A stretch of DNA of 56,875 bases from Clostridiales bacterium (GTDB taxonomy: Bacteria; Bacillota; Clostridia; Oscillospirales; Oscillospiraceae): NCBI GenBank assembly GCA_019415645.1, contig DXYV01000004.1, forward strand, positions 1 to 56,875, read 5' to 3'. The first letter of the stretch is position 1. Every line of letters starts with the position of its first letter. The notes beneath the pieces were generated by a model that had not been told where the DNA came from, did no database searches, and saw only the letters and a list, made by a program, of their open reading frames with translations. Both the position numbers and the translations under genes were made by a program. Positions 14,599-25,100 of this stretch are shown here, one piece after another.

Positions 14599-17193
14599 TT
14601 ATACCTGATTTGTTAATTGGGCCCGGCGGTCGGTAGGCGATGTAGTGATTGCACTATACTCCTTTGGCGATACATGGACAGCAATGGGGACATGGTTGTG
14701 CCCAATACACAGAAGTCCCTCGCCGCGATGGAAACGAGTGATCATACGCACCTCTTCTTCCGTCAAGTTGAGGACATTTTGGGCCAGGCGGGCCTCCTGT
14801 TCCTCCATCTGCATAATGAATTTGATGCGGCAGCTGTCCAGGATAGCCTTACCATATTTGCCGCCGTCCAGGGCCATCATATCGGCCATGCCCTGAGAAG
14901 TAACGCCAGCGATACCGCCCTGCGACCGTATCAATTTGACCATGCGCACCGTGTAGTCAGCCGCCAGCGGGTTGGAGTTGGCCCCCAGGAGTTTCCACAA
15001 CTCATCAGAGAGAAGAGCGGTCCCCACATCGCCGTTTTGGACGATGATGTCCGTGGCAAAGCCGGTCGCCGCGTAGACAGAGGGCAGGATCAAGTCATCC
15101 GGCAAATCGGTCAGGTCGATTACAATATAAGGGTTATCGGTATCTACATTGGTCCGCCCGCCCATGGAAACGGCGGAGCCGGATACATAGCGGGTCAGCA
15201 CTACGGCCAGGTGCTTTGTCTCGGGCTTGGACATTAACACGTCGTACCATTCCCGGATCACGGGCATCTCCTTTGGCGTTACCCCGTCTTCCTCGAAGAG
15301 GCTCGCGTTGTCAAAGGTAATGCCCCGATTGTTGTAGCACTCAATCAGGGATGCGTCGATGTATGCCCGGTCTTCCTCACTCAGATTTTTCTTTTGCAGA
15401 GAATACCAGACAGATAGCCAGGATACCTTTTCGGCCAGCAGAGACTCCCGCCGTGGGCCATTTGTGCGAGAACTGTAAGGGTCCTCCTGAAAGCGCCGAA
15501 TTTCCATCAGGCCGATACAATCGGGCGAGGATGGCCCTAACTTGATAAACTGGCCGCCCAGGGCGTCACAAAGCGGCCTATATTCGTGTCCCTTTTCCGG
15601 AACGATGTAGATGATCTTGCGACCCTGTTCCCGCAGGCGTTTGCCCACAGATTGCAGTACCGTGGATTTGCCGGCACCTGTGGAACCGAAGTCGGCAAAG
15701 TTGCCGTTGGTGTATTTGTAGTCATCATAAAAGTCGATAAAAACAGGGGACCTGTTGTAGAGGTTGAGCCCCAGGAAAATCCCTTTTTGGTCAGTCAGTT
15801 CGTAAGACGCAAAGGGAAAGGCCGCGGCCACACCGGAAGTCAAAGCATTGCGGCGGCTTTTTCGCTCAATATCCGGATCTGTGTTGAGAAGAGGGAGAAA
15901 GGATAGAAACGCCTGTTCATGTTTGTCCTCACAGCGTTTCGCAAGCATATCAGAAGCGACACATAGCGTTTCAACTGCTGTGACCCGCTGCTCCAAAGTG
16001 TCCGGATCATCCGCCACCACCTCGATGATGGTGTGCATATAATAAAAGTCTTCTCCTTCGCGGTTCATTCCCTCTTTCAGGAACAACCCAGCGCTGATGG
16101 CGTCGCCCAGTTCCTCAAAATCCTGGCGCAGATCACCCACATCACGCATTCTGGAACGATTGACCATGGTGGTCTGAGAGATGGAACTGAGCGTCTTTTC
16201 ACGGGGTTGCCGGTGCAGCTGGAAACTCAGACTGATGCCTTCACCAGCCTCAATGAGCGGCGTCAGCCATCCTTTCCCGACCACAGTGGCGTAGCCGTAA
16301 CCCGCGATATAGAGATAGGCGTGGTACGCTCCATCCAGCAATAGATAATCAGGAGAATAGCAGTCGATAGAGGCTGGAGCGATCAGATCGGGGATAGTGG
16401 TGGCGCCGGCTTCCAGCACAGACAGCCCTGAAGACGCTTTCTTTCGGAAGGGCGGCCATTTCTTTTCCTTTTTCGGCGTATCTTCTGATTGGGCTGCCTT
16501 CAGGTCCTTGAGAACCGTCTCATCATAGACACCATGAACCATCCCAAGCATATCAAACGCGCCTTCCGGCAGAGGGATGTGTTGAGAAGTATGCTTGTTG
16601 ACCAGTTGATAGAGGAGTTCCAGAATGAAATTATCGGCATATTCCGGTTCCAGGACAGTCACTCCGCAGCGATCCAGATAGCGCCGAGCCACTTCTGCCT
16701 TTTCATTGAGCAGGGCCGCGATAGCGCCTGGGGTATTATCCGCCGCTTTCATGCTGGGATCGTAGGCAAAGGAAAGAAAAAAGCGATGCGTAATGGCCTC
16801 GCGCTCTACCAGACTGGGCACATACTCCATGCTCTCCTGAATCATTTCCCGGCATCGCTCATTGCGCTCCTGCTCCAAGCGCTTTTGAAGCATTTTCCGG
16901 TAGCCGTTCAAATCAAATTTTTGTGTCAGCACATTGATTTGCAGGCTATTCGGTGCGATTTTCAGATAGGCGGCAAAGTCAGCGATTGCGTTGCTTTTCT
17001 CCATGTCCGACATAGTGTAAAAGTTGACCGGCAGCAGTTCCAGGATTTTGATGAAGCGTTTGTCCCGGGTCACAACGACCCCCTGAATGATGTCTTTTAC
17101 TGGAAGCCATGCCTGGATACTCCCATCGAAAGCGCCGCTCCGATCACTTACGCCCTTGACGCCGCCGCCGAAGATAAGTTCTTTCAAACTCAT
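14599..17193 (-). CDS. virB4: VirB4-like conjugal transfer ATPase (CD1110-type)
   Basis: The 864-residue protein has an N-terminal VirB4/TraC-type domain and a C-terminal motor domain. The motor domain holds Walker A FGSTGAGKSTVLQ in its first part, IIYIVPEKGHEYRPL, Walker B-like TALLSDELWKLLG and the RSQGGIAGVTSQGMADM sensor region. VirB4 proteins power assembly and substrate movement in type IV secretion, at the inner face of the membrane. The length fits the family. Start at 17193 has GGAGGTGAACAGTC upstream and lies inside the prgI gene, a usual prgI-virB4 overlap. Relatives are known in C. difficile CTn4 as CD1110. Confidence 0.95.
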   Translation of the reverse strand: MSLKELIFGGGVKGVSDRSGAFDGSIQAWLPVKDIIQGVVVTRDKRFIKILELLPVNFYTMSDMEKSNAIADFAAYLKIAPNSLQINVLTQKFDLNGYRKMLQKRLEQERNERCREMIQESMEYVPSLVEREAITHRFFLSFAYDPSMKAADNTPGAIAALLNEKAEVARRYLDRCGVTVLEPEYADNFILELLYQLVNKHTSQHIPLPEGAFDMLGMVHGVYDETVLKDLKAAQSEDTPKKEKKWPPFRKKASSGLSVLEAGATTIPDLIAPASIDCYSPDYLLLDGAYHAYLYIAGYGYATVVGKGWLTPLIEAGEGISLSFQLHRQPREKTLSSISQTTMVNRSRMRDVGDLRQDFEELGDAISAGLFLKEGMNREGEDFYYMHTIIEVVADDPDTLEQRVTAVETLCVASDMLAKRCEDKHEQAFLSFLPLLNTDPDIERKSRRNALTSGVAAAFPFASYELTDQKGIFLGLNLYNRSPVFIDFYDDYKYTNGNFADFGSTGAGKSTVLQSVGKRLREQGRKIIYIVPEKGHEYRPLCDALGGQFIKLGPSSPDCIGLMEIRRFQEDPYSSRTNGPRRESLLAEKVSWLSVWYSLQKKNLSEEDRAYIDASLIECYNNRGITFDNASLFEEDGVTPKEMPVIREWYDVLMSKPETKHLAVVLTRYVSGSAVSMGGRTNVDTDNPYIVIDLTDLPDDLILPSVYAATGFATDIIVQNGDVGTALLSDELWKLLGANSNPLAADYTVRMVKLIRSQGGIAGVTSQGMADMMALDGGKYGKAILDSCRIKFIMQMEEQEARLAQNVLNLTEEEVRMITRFHRGEGLLCIGHNHVPIAVHVSPKEYSAITTSPTDRRAQLTNQV

Positions 17194-17497
17194 GACTGTT
17201 CACCTCCCCCCGATAGGTCATCACCCGGCGCCGCCGGCGCCAGGTCCACCAAATTCTTAAAAAGCGGGTCAGGCTGTCATCCTTCAGCCCAATCAGGGCA
17301 AACCCCACAACTGGAACCATCAGAAACAGCGTCACAATAATTTTCCATGTAATAGCAAGGGGCAGCCAATAAGCGCAGGCCGCTGTGAGTGGAAGGCCCA
17401 GCAATACGGCTTCAATGGCATTCCGGATTTCAAATAGTCCGAACAGCCTTCCGGCGTCCGTGTAGTTAGCGGGTATGTAGTAGAGTTCATTCTTCAC
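17144..17497 (-). CDS. prgI: PrgI family conjugal transfer membrane protein
   Basis: The 117-residue protein starts best at GTG (17495-17497) because GGAGG lies 9 bases upstream; a longer ATG-initiated frame has no ribosome site. It begins VKNELYYIPANYTDAGRLFG, the usual PrgI/Orf13 N-terminus. Two membrane segments follow (AVLLGLPLTAACAYWLPL and IIVTLFLMVPVVGFALIGL) and then a basic tail (WWTWRRRRRVMTYRG). PrgI proteins accompany VirB4 in Gram-positive type IV secretion systems, probably as VirB3-like partners. It overlaps virB4 by 50 bp and the XRE gene by 11 bp. Confidence 0.9.
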   Translation of the reverse strand: MKNELYYIPANYTDAGRLFGLFEIRNAIEAVLLGLPLTAACAYWLPLAITWKIIVTLFLMVPVVGFALIGLKDDSLTRFLRIWWTWRRRRRVMTYRGEVNSHEFERTYLRRRRQGRK

Positions 17498-17756
17498 ATT
17501 TACGCACCTCCTCCGGCCTAAGCAGCGGGCCCTCTGCAAGCAAGGCCGCTTCCAGTTGATCTAATCGCCCGCGCTGTTGGGAAATAACGTGCCGGAAAGC
17601 AGACCGCAGCATTGCCTCATTGTGTGCGGTCCACCGTTCCGGCTCAAACTCAATCTTTCCAATCAACTGTACGGAAACTCCGGCGGCTTTGGCCAGTTCC
17701 ATCAGGGTGATCCCGTAGCGCATGCGCAGGGTACGCCCATGGCATTCAGGCTCCAT
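17487..17756 (-). CDS. XRE-like helix-turn-helix small protein
   Basis: The 89-residue protein contains LRMRYGITLMELAKAAGVSVQLIGKIEF, a Cro/CI-type helix-turn-helix at residues about 10-40, and a helical C-terminus. The ATG at 17756 follows AAGGGGGG; a GTG one codon upstream is also possible. It overlaps the prgI start and follows the C39 peptidase gene by 14 bp. A regulator buried in a transfer operon suggests feedback control of conjugation, but no operator could be assigned. Confidence 0.75.
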   Translation of the reverse strand: MEPECHGRTLRMRYGITLMELAKAAGVSVQLIGKIEFEPERWTAHNEAMLRSAFRHVISQQRGRLDQLEAALLAEGPLLRPEEVRKCEE

Positions 17757-17769
17757 CACTCAGCCCCCC

Positions 17770-19020
17770 TTACGTCGAGAAGACCCAAAAAGGGCCGCCG
17801 GAGCCGGCCTTGCGGCTGGCTTCATTGACAATGATGCCGAGTTCCCATTCCTGATTACTTCGTTTCACACTGGCGGGATCTGCCACGAGGATCTTGCCGT
17901 CTTCCGTCACACCGCGCAGAACGATAAAGTGGCCTGAACTGGTGAAATGGCCTTTGGACATAATCGCGATCACCAGTTTCCCTTCCTTCAGGGCCTCCAC
18001 CAATTTTTCGGGGTCATTTCCAATCCCGGTAACGGTAAGCCCATAGTGCGCTCCGCCATCTGGCATGAGACTGTGATAACTTCCGTTCCCTTCGCAGCGG
18101 TGTCCTGTTTCAACGGACCAGTTGGCAACATCAAGCGGCGTGACCTGGTGATCCGTCAGGGACGCGACGACGATTGCAAGTGCGGTTGGACCGCAGCCTG
18201 ACGTGCCGATCGTGCCGCTCTTGCCATACATCTCATTTCCCCACCGGGAGTCTGTCTGATTATAATAGACAACTTCTGTTTCCGCATTGGTAAATGTAAT
18301 GTCGCCGTAGTCGGTATTATAATAGCCGGAACCGTCGCTGTCGGCATAGGAAAGCGTTTGGTCCTCGGCCAAAATGGAATAGAGCAGCGCTGCCCAGTCC
18401 TTCTCTTCCTGGGTAAAGCCGAGTTTGTTCATATATTCATCTGGCGTCAAATCCCAAACAGAAATGCTGAGGAAGCGATCAGTAATCGAGGCGGAATAGG
18501 TGAGGCGGTCGTACATCAGACTTTCGACTGCGTTTTCATCCATGGTATAGAGGTCCTGTTTATATTGAACAGAGCCAATGGCCATGATCCAGTATTTATT
18601 TATGTTGCCGAGATCCTGAGTGACTCCGTAATCATCGTACAATGGTTTTCCATCCGACCAGAAGGTAGGGAGTATGCTGTCCACCAAGCGAAGCAGAAGG
18701 GGTTGGCTATAACGATCAAGTTCTTGGTAGATGCTGTCTAACTCCTGAGCAGAAGCGGTAAAGTCGATGATTTCCTGATCTTGAGAACTGGAATAGCCGA
18801 ATAGGATGTTGGGAAGGGCGGTAAAGATCAGCATAGGCAAAAGGATTACCACAAAGAGCAAAATTATTGCCAGTTTGATAAGTTCTGGAAGAAAAGATTT
18901 AACGGCTTCAGCGGCCGCGCCATAGATGCCGCCTGTGGCGGCGCCTCTGGCAATATTTGCAGCCGCATAGGCCACGCGAGCAACTTTTTGCCCTGTATTT
19001 GTGTTGGAATCATGACTCAT
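17770..19020 (-). CDS. C39-like peptidase of the transfer apparatus (CD1108-type)
   Basis: The 416-residue protein has an N-terminal membrane anchor (LIKLAIILLFVVILLPMLIF, residues about 45-70) and an extracellular part. The C-terminal 170 residues are a papain-like C39 domain: the Cys in GTSGCGPTALAIVV, the His in SGHFIVLRGV and the Asp in ILVADPASV form the expected triad. C39 domains cleave peptides; in conjugative elements such proteins probably process a partner or open the wall. The N-terminal region lacks a clear muramidase motif. I start at 19020, because GAGAGG sits 8 bases before that ATG and too near the earlier one. It matches the CD1108 family of C. difficile CTn elements. Confidence 0.85.
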   Translation of the reverse strand: MSHDSNTNTGQKVARVAYAAANIARGAATGGIYGAAAEAVKSFLPELIKLAIILLFVVILLPMLIFTALPNILFGYSSSQDQEIIDFTASAQELDSIYQELDRYSQPLLLRLVDSILPTFWSDGKPLYDDYGVTQDLGNINKYWIMAIGSVQYKQDLYTMDENAVESLMYDRLTYSASITDRFLSISVWDLTPDEYMNKLGFTQEEKDWAALLYSILAEDQTLSYADSDGSGYYNTDYGDITFTNAETEVVYYNQTDSRWGNEMYGKSGTIGTSGCGPTALAIVVASLTDHQVTPLDVANWSVETGHRCEGNGSYHSLMPDGGAHYGLTVTGIGNDPEKLVEALKEGKLVIAIMSKGHFTSSGHFIVLRGVTEDGKILVADPASVKRSNQEWELGIIVNEASRKAGSGGPFWVFST

Positions 19021-21202
19021 GTGCATCGCCTCTCTTTCGGCGGGTTTGGCGGGAATTGCTTGTCTTTCTGCTTACCGGTGGCCGTCCTAAGTCCTGTTTG
19101 ATACGGCGGGTCCCTTGGTTGATTGGCGGACGGGTGGGTTTGGGTGCGGTTCCTGCCTTGCCGGCGGAAGCAGCTGCCTCTGCCGGAGCAGACCGCGTAT
19201 GCCTGGAAGGCGTCTGCATTCCTGCTGCACCGACCGAGGCAGACCGCCCATCAACGATGGGATGGCTGCTGGGCGGAGGCCGTCGCATTCCTGCCGTACC
19301 GGCGGAGCGGGTCGCCGCTGTCGGTGGGCTCTCATGTGTAGGAGAAGGCGATATTCCTGCAGTACCGGCGGCAGGAGTTCCGCCACCGACAACAGGTTGT
19401 GGTCCCACGGGTGCTTCACGCTTTCCTGCAATACCGGCTGAGGGGGTTGTTCCACCAGAAGAGGGAACTCTACCAGGCGGCCTTCGGGTTCCTGCTGTCT
19501 CGACTGGTGCATGAGTGCCGCCGATCAGGTGTGCTGAAGCCGCGGGAGAGCGTTTCTCTCCAGAAGGTGGAGTTGCCGTCGCAGCGGTGCCGCGGCCGAC
19601 CCCGGGCGGCGTTGTAATTTTAGGTGTACCATCGGCCTGAAGGGAAGAGCGTTGACGCCGGGATACGCCTGCATCGCTGCTTGTTGCTGTTTCTGTCTCT
19701 TGGCGCCGCGCAAATTGGTGTACCACAGCAGACCTGCGGCTTTCTCCGCGGCGACCTCGTGTGGTGTGGCCTATATTGGGATCGCCGCCTCCAGTTCTTG
19801 CCGCCTGAACACGACCAATCGGAGGTTTTTGAGGCGTTTCCTGCCCATCGTGCTGTTGACCAGTAGTGCTTTCCGTGAAAGTATCCAAGGGCAAAATGCG
19901 GATACCAGGATGGAAGCGAGCGGAGTTTCGAGTTGCCGCTGCGCCGCGGGCCTCCGGTGGAACGGATGTGCGGCGCATTTCCTGCCGATGGGAACTGGAC
20001 TGTTGCTCTTGCACAGCATTGCGTCCATCAGCCGGGGACTGATACGCTGCCGGCCGCTCCTGGCCCGGTGTAGCAGAGATATGCTCGACCTGACCGGGTG
20101 CTGTCCCGGCCTGCTGGCCCGTAACCGTTTCTGTGGATGCAGAAGATACCTGCGTCCCCCCTTGTTGCGGTGCGTACTTCCCCCGCTTCTCCTGTGTCCC
20201 GGCTACACGGCCACCGTTCGTGGTTGATCCACCCCCAGGAGGTGGTGTGGTGGGCGGCGGCGTGTGTGATCCGCCGGGTGCACGGCCAGCGGCGCCGCCA
20301 TGGGGCTGCTGCTTTCCAGCGGAGTTGCTGGCTGCCTTAGCCACGCTTGTCCCCAGCCCTTTGATGACTGCATAGGCCATCATGCCAGGTAAGCCACGAC
20401 CGAGCCCGTCGCCGGTGATGGCGGGGTTCAGACCGATGCGTGCGACAATGCCGTCTACCTTTCGGGCAACTCTGGCAATCCCTACGATGAGCAGCATCCA
20501 AGGCAGTACAGCGACACCGGAAGGTATGTAACCCATCGCAGAAATCAGAAGTTTCAAAAAGACAACATTGAGAATCATCATCAGGCACATAGAGCCAAAC
20601 ATTCGGGCCCAGCCACGAAAAATGTCCTCGGTATTTTTACTGCCGCCCATACCAAAAGCCAGCGGCGCCAGAAGCACCAGCATTGCAGTTACAACATAGC
20701 GTTCCGCAATCTCAAAAAAGAGTTTTACGAACTGCCACATGATGACGAAGCCCACGATGATCACCAGCAGCCAGGATGCCCCTATATTGAAATTACTTTC
20801 TTCCGGGATTGTAACGGTTACGCTGCTGGGAATTTGGAGTAGAGAGATGATTTGGGACGAAATGCCCAGGCCAATTTCACAGACCTGTTGACTGAACAGC
20901 AGGAGAAAAGCAAATACAAAGGTGCGTGTGAACAGCAGTTTGGGGTCTTCTCCCTCAAAACCGAGTCCTGTTACCATGCTCTTCACAGCCTGAAAGACTA
21001 GGTTGCCAAGGAGGAGTGCCCATCCCACCGCAGTTACGATTTGCAGGATGTCGTCCGTTACGGGGGCTACTTGCCTAAAATACTCCAAGTCCATATTGAA
21101 TACATCCAGCAAGGCATTGGAGATGTACTGCACAATCTCCAAGCACAGACTGTAAACCCACTGGACAAAGCCCTTAAAAATTCCTTCAAGGATACTGCTC
21201 AC
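19010..21202 (-). CDS. VirB6/TrbL-like conjugal transfer channel protein (CD1112-type)
   Basis: The 730-residue protein starts at GTG (21202). Residues 1-290 hold about six membrane segments, for example ILQIVTAVGWALLLGNLVFQ, FAFLLLFSQQVCEIGLG, WLLVIIVGFVIMWQFVKLFF and VVTAMLVLLAPLAFGMGG, as in VirB6/TrbL channel proteins. The remaining 440 residues are hydrophilic and rich in Gly, Pro, Thr, Arg and Ala, ending in six 22-23-residue degenerate repeats. The membrane part is well explained by the CD1112 family; the long repetitive tail, probably cytoplasmic, is unexplained. It overlaps the C39 gene by 11 bp and follows the VirB2-like gene by 22 bp. Confidence 0.9.
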   Translation of the reverse strand: MSSILEGIFKGFVQWVYSLCLEIVQYISNALLDVFNMDLEYFRQVAPVTDDILQIVTAVGWALLLGNLVFQAVKSMVTGLGFEGEDPKLLFTRTFVFAFLLLFSQQVCEIGLGISSQIISLLQIPSSVTVTIPEESNFNIGASWLLVIIVGFVIMWQFVKLFFEIAERYVVTAMLVLLAPLAFGMGGSKNTEDIFRGWARMFGSMCLMMILNVVFLKLLISAMGYIPSGVAVLPWMLLIVGIARVARKVDGIVARIGLNPAITGDGLGRGLPGMMAYAVIKGLGTSVAKAASNSAGKQQPHGGAAGRAPGGSHTPPPTTPPPGGGSTTNGGRVAGTQEKRGKYAPQQGGTQVSSASTETVTGQQAGTAPGQVEHISATPGQERPAAYQSPADGRNAVQEQQSSSHRQEMRRTSVPPEARGAAATRNSARFHPGIRILPLDTFTESTTGQQHDGQETPQKPPIGRVQAARTGGGDPNIGHTTRGRRGESRRSAVVHQFARRQETETATSSDAGVSRRQRSSLQADGTPKITTPPGVGRGTAATATPPSGEKRSPAASAHLIGGTHAPVETAGTRRPPGRVPSSGGTTPSAGIAGKREAPVGPQPVVGGGTPAAGTAGISPSPTHESPPTAATRSAGTAGMRRPPPSSHPIVDGRSASVGAAGMQTPSRHTRSAPAEAAASAGKAGTAPKPTRPPINQGTRRIKQDLGRPPVSRKTSNSRQTRRKRGDAHES
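19150..19495 (-). repeat. Six degenerate 66-69-bp coding repeats in the VirB6 tail
   Basis: On the plus strand a TTCCTGC-N-GTACCGGC-like block begins at 19150, 19219, 19288, 19354, 19423 and 19489, a period of 69, 69, 66, 69 and 66 bp. The encoded unit is 22-23 residues with an [A/V]G-x-AG core. All steps are multiples of three, so copy changes keep the frame. Confidence 0.85.
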
Positions 21203-21224
21203 CCCCTATCTGCCGGTGCAAGTG

Positions 21225-21656
21225 TCAGCCCAGCGTGGCAAGGCCATCAAACAGGGGACGGATGTATGCCAGGAAAGCCCCCATCCCGTTGATGATCGCC
21301 CATGCAATCCAAATCCTCTTGAGCCAATCCCAGGCTTGATCCGTCTTATGTTGATTGTTGGAAACCTTCGCCCCCACAACGGCCACAGCAGACATGAGCC
21401 CGGCTAGGACGGTACTGATCCCTGCTATCTGGGTATAAACATCCCGAATAATACGGTCTGCGGCATCCCACATGTTTTCTCCAGCGTGTGAAGTCCCCTG
21501 TGAAGTGGTGGTTCCTTGTGTGTTCCCGCTGGTTCCAGTTGTGCTGTCAGTAGCCATGGCAGGAACGGCCAGGATAAGCACCAGTAGGATTACAGACATG
21601 ATTTGCGCATAGTAACGTGGCAGTTTAGTCCCAAGACGGGCCAAGTGCTTCTTCAT
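21225..21656 (-). CDS. VirB2/pilin-like small membrane protein
   Basis: The 143-residue protein starts at the ATG at 21656 behind AAGGAGG. It has a signal-type N-terminus (YYAQIMSVILLVLILAVPAMA, cleavage likely after AMA), a Thr/Ser/Gly-rich linker, then two hydrophobic segments (TVLAGLMSAVAVVGAKV and IAWAIINGMGAFLAYI) around a short polar loop. This layout is that of VirB2/TrbC-type pilins and their Gram-positive equivalents, and the gene sits directly upstream of VirB6 as expected. The Thr-rich spacer after the signal is longer than usual. Confidence 0.75.
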   Translation of the reverse strand: MKKHLARLGTKLPRYYAQIMSVILLVLILAVPAMATDSTTGTSGNTQGTTTSQGTSHAGENMWDAADRIIRDVYTQIAGISTVLAGLMSAVAVVGAKVSNNQHKTDQAWDWLKRIWIAWAIINGMGAFLAYIRPLFDGLATLG

Positions 21657-21765
21657 GAGGCATTCCTCCTTGGAGTATAAAAAGGGAATGGCCCCGGCCG
21701 TTCTGCTATGAAGGTGTATCAACCCCATAGGAACGTCTGAAGCCATTCCAGGTTAAGAACATGTT

Positions 21766-21792
21766 CATATTGGCAACAACGATGCCAATATG
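21766..21792. promoter_or_regulatory. Perfect 9-bp inverted repeat before the pilin gene
   Basis: CATATTGGC (21766-21774) and GCCAATATG (21784-21792) lie in the 142-bp spacer between the 110-residue gene and the pilin-like gene. No T-run follows, so it may be an operator or an mRNA hairpin rather than a terminator. Confidence 0.5.
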
Positions 21793-21798
21793 TATGGA

Positions 21799-22131
21799 TT
21801 ATAGGATGATGCCGGCGGCCTGTGTGACGTTTTGACAAAATCTCGGTATGTCCTGGAGTTCATCTTCGTCAATCGGTAGCCATAGTAGGGTAAGCGGATC
21901 AATTCGGAATTTGTGCTTCATTGCCTGAGTAAGCCGTTTTGTAAGGAGAGGGATTGTAAAATTGTCCAGCGGGATATACGCATCTCCGGTGCGATCCCGA
22001 TAAATAAGAAAATCTCCGGAGTCCGCACAGGCGAAGGTTCCACCATACATCTCCATATAGCGGGAAGCGGCAGAGTGCAGTAAAGGGTCATTCCGGTAGG
22101 ATGAATAGGTCACGATGATACCTCTTTTCAC
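21799..22131 (-). CDS. Hypothetical element protein (110 aa)
   Basis: The protein begins at GTG (22131) with MKRGIIVTYSSYRNDPLLHS and contains SGDFLIYRDRTGDAYIPLDNF and IDPLTLLWLPIDEDELQDIP. It is soluble with no signal peptide, and I recognise no family. There is no strong ribosome site at the GTG, so the exact start is uncertain. It lies between the giant adhesin gene and the pilin gene, on the same strand. Confidence 0.55.
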   Translation of the reverse strand: MKRGIIVTYSSYRNDPLLHSAASRYMEMYGGTFACADSGDFLIYRDRTGDAYIPLDNFTIPLLTKRLTQAMKHKFRIDPLTLLWLPIDEDELQDIPRFCQNVTQAAGIIL

Positions 22132-22186
22132 TTTGATTAAGCCACGGTGGGCGGCCCGGATGAAGGACCGCCCACCACAATGATAC

Positions 22187-25100
22187 TTAGTATCCTGTTT
22201 TGGGAAGATTCGGCTGATTCAGCCGAATGATAATGGTAATCCAGGAAGCTCGCCCGGTTTCCCACTGGCTCATGTACTGTCCTCCGGCGTCGGCTCGATT
22301 GATAACCTGATAGCCGTTTGCCAGGGATGCGCTGGTCTGGATTGTGACGGTGGGCTTGACCACAGAGGCAAATCCGGCAGGTACTTTCCCAAATTCCAGA
22401 CGAACGTCCGTGACGACTTCGCCCTGCATCAACGGAATGGCCGAGAGGTCAAAGGCGTAATTGTTGGTGCTGAGCAAATTAGTCGCCAGAACCCGGTAAT
22501 CGTTATAATTGGTTTTGTAGGTGATCTGGTAGTTGAGCCTGGTGTTATAGGTGCCTGTCGTGACAGTTTTGACCGTAGCACAATCTGTCGGGAAGCGGTC
22601 GTGGAGATAAAAATTGTCCAGCGCCACATTCGAGTTATTGACAACTGTAAGGTCGTAACGCATGGAGTCGCCAGCCAAGAGTTGCTGATTTCCGGTCTTG
22701 GTAACGGTGACATTCAGATTTGCAGGTTTATCATAAGCTGCGATCTTAATAATCTGCCCGGCGTACTCCAGTGTGACATCGTGAACAGTAGCATCAATTT
22801 GATAGTAGGCCGGAGCTGTAACCTCGCGGATTTTGTAGCGCGTAAGCGGCAGAGGCTTCGACGCTGCGACTCCTCGGGCATCCGTTGTAATGTAGTCTAC
22901 GACTCGTCCGCTGCGTTCATTGATAATTTCATAGACAGCACCTTGGAGCGGTGTTCCTGCCGGGTCACCAGTGACGGTATTTGCTTCCGCCGAATACTTG
23001 TAAATCTGGATTTGGCCTGTGATTGCTTCATTGACCCACTCGATCTCAGCCGTATGGCCCGGGCGGACGTAGACTGTCTTATACTCCTCGTCTAAGATGT
23101 AGCCTTCTGCCGCCTCCAGTTCACGCAGATAAAACCGGCCGCTGGTATTGGCGCCGTCCGGCAGGTCATCAGCAGTGATATAGACCCATCCCTCGTCATC
23201 GGAGGTAAATTCCCCGATAGGATTGCGGTTCTCATCATAGAGCAGGAACTTGACGCCGTAGATGCCTTCGCCGGAAGTGTCCACCTTGTGGATCAAAATA
23301 CCGGACTTGGCGGCGTTGGTCAGGCGCAGGGTAGTTACCTCGCCGTCCTTGACCTCAAAATAATGTGGGGTATCATCCAGAATGAAGTCCGGATTGGCCT
23401 CGACTTCAACGGCATAGTAAGAGCCGTCCTCCAGAGAGAGAAAGGCACGGCCGTTGTGGTCCGTTGTGATGGTGTCTACCAGTGCGTCATCCATCCGGCG
23501 GATTTCATAAGTAGTGTCCGGGATGCGCTCAGAGGTCTTGCTTTGATTGACCTTGATGATCTCAATACCGCCCACCGGGTCGTTATAGAACCACAACTCC
23601 TGCGTATCATCCGGATTGACTACCACGGTCTGACTCTGGGTATCGGGGTCGATGGTGTACCCCTCGATGCTCTGTACCTCAGTTACGACCAGTGTGCCGG
23701 TGACAGAGAGGACGATCTGGCCCTCGGAATTGCTCCAGTACAGGCCGTTGGAGGACAGATGCCCGTTTTCATCCGCCAGGTAGGAGCCGTCGGCATAGGT
23801 GATTTTGAACTGAACCCCTTCCAGCGGCGTTTTTCGGTCAGCACTGGACAGTTTGTGGATGATCAAATTGCCCTTGGGCTGATTGCGAAATTCGATGGTA
23901 GTAGTCTGCCCGGCCTTGATTTGGACGGTTTGGGGCGTGTCATCCAGCAGGAACCCTTCCTGTGCGCGGGTCTCCTTAACCACCAGCGTCGTGCCGGGCT
24001 CGATGCCCTCGATTAGGATGGTCCCCGCGGAATCGGTGACGAAGTAGCCGTTGCCGTCACCCACTATGCTGCCGTCGCTCTCCGTCACAAAGAACTGAAC
24101 ATCGGAAATCGGGGAATTATCGGCGCTGGACACCTTCTTTATAAGGAGAGATCCCATGGGACTGTTGCCGAAAAACACCTGAATCGTCTCCTGCTCCTCG
24201 CCGGACAGGTAGACAGTCTGGGGCGGGGTGTCGATGATGTGAGAGCCGTCCGAGGAGAGTTCTTCGATGATGTAGGTGCCAGGTTTGCAGTCGGTCACCG
24301 TGAAGGAGCCATTGATCGAAGTGCGGTATGTCCCGATTACCGTGCCGCCGGTGCCGCTGGTATTGCCGCTCAAATAGCGGACCTGGAAGACAGCCCCCTC
24401 AATGGCGGCCCCTGTCTCGGAATCATACTTCCATACACAGATGGCTGAATTGGGCCGGTTGTAGATGCGGAAGGTGTGCCCCTCGCCGGCGGCCACAAAT
24501 GCCTCCTGTTTGCTGGACTCTGTCATGGAGAACCCCTTCGGGGCCTCTAACTCTTCGACGCGGAACCAGCCGTCGCGCAGGGAGAGTTCAGGGTCGCTCA
24601 AAACGATGCGGCCCTCCGAATCGGTGTAGAACACGCCCAGGTCGTTGTATTCGCCGGTGGATGTGTTGTTGCTGGCGTACCAGACCTGTACGGGCACATT
24701 TTCGAGAGGATCATGGGTGATTTCGTTTTCCTTGATGATTTCGATGACCGGCCGCTTATAGTTCTCAAAATACACATCCCTGTCCCGGTTGGGGAGCAGC
24801 GTCACCAGCTGGGACTCCTCCGCCAGCAGGTAAGGCTCCGGGACTGACTTTTCAATGACTTCTACCACCCCGGGCAACAAGTTCTCGACAACTGCAACGC
24901 CATTTTCGTCCGTTTCTACCTCGGCAATGGAGTGGCCGTCCGCACCTTTCACAAGGTAGACTGTGTGAGGGATCGGAGCGCCGGTGTCGGCGTCATTTTT
25001 GTGGATATACAAATTGGGCCGCTTGTCATTGGTCAGGGTGATCGTGCTGGTCTGGCCCGGGAACAGCTCCACATGATGCTCCGTATCATCCGGGATGTGA

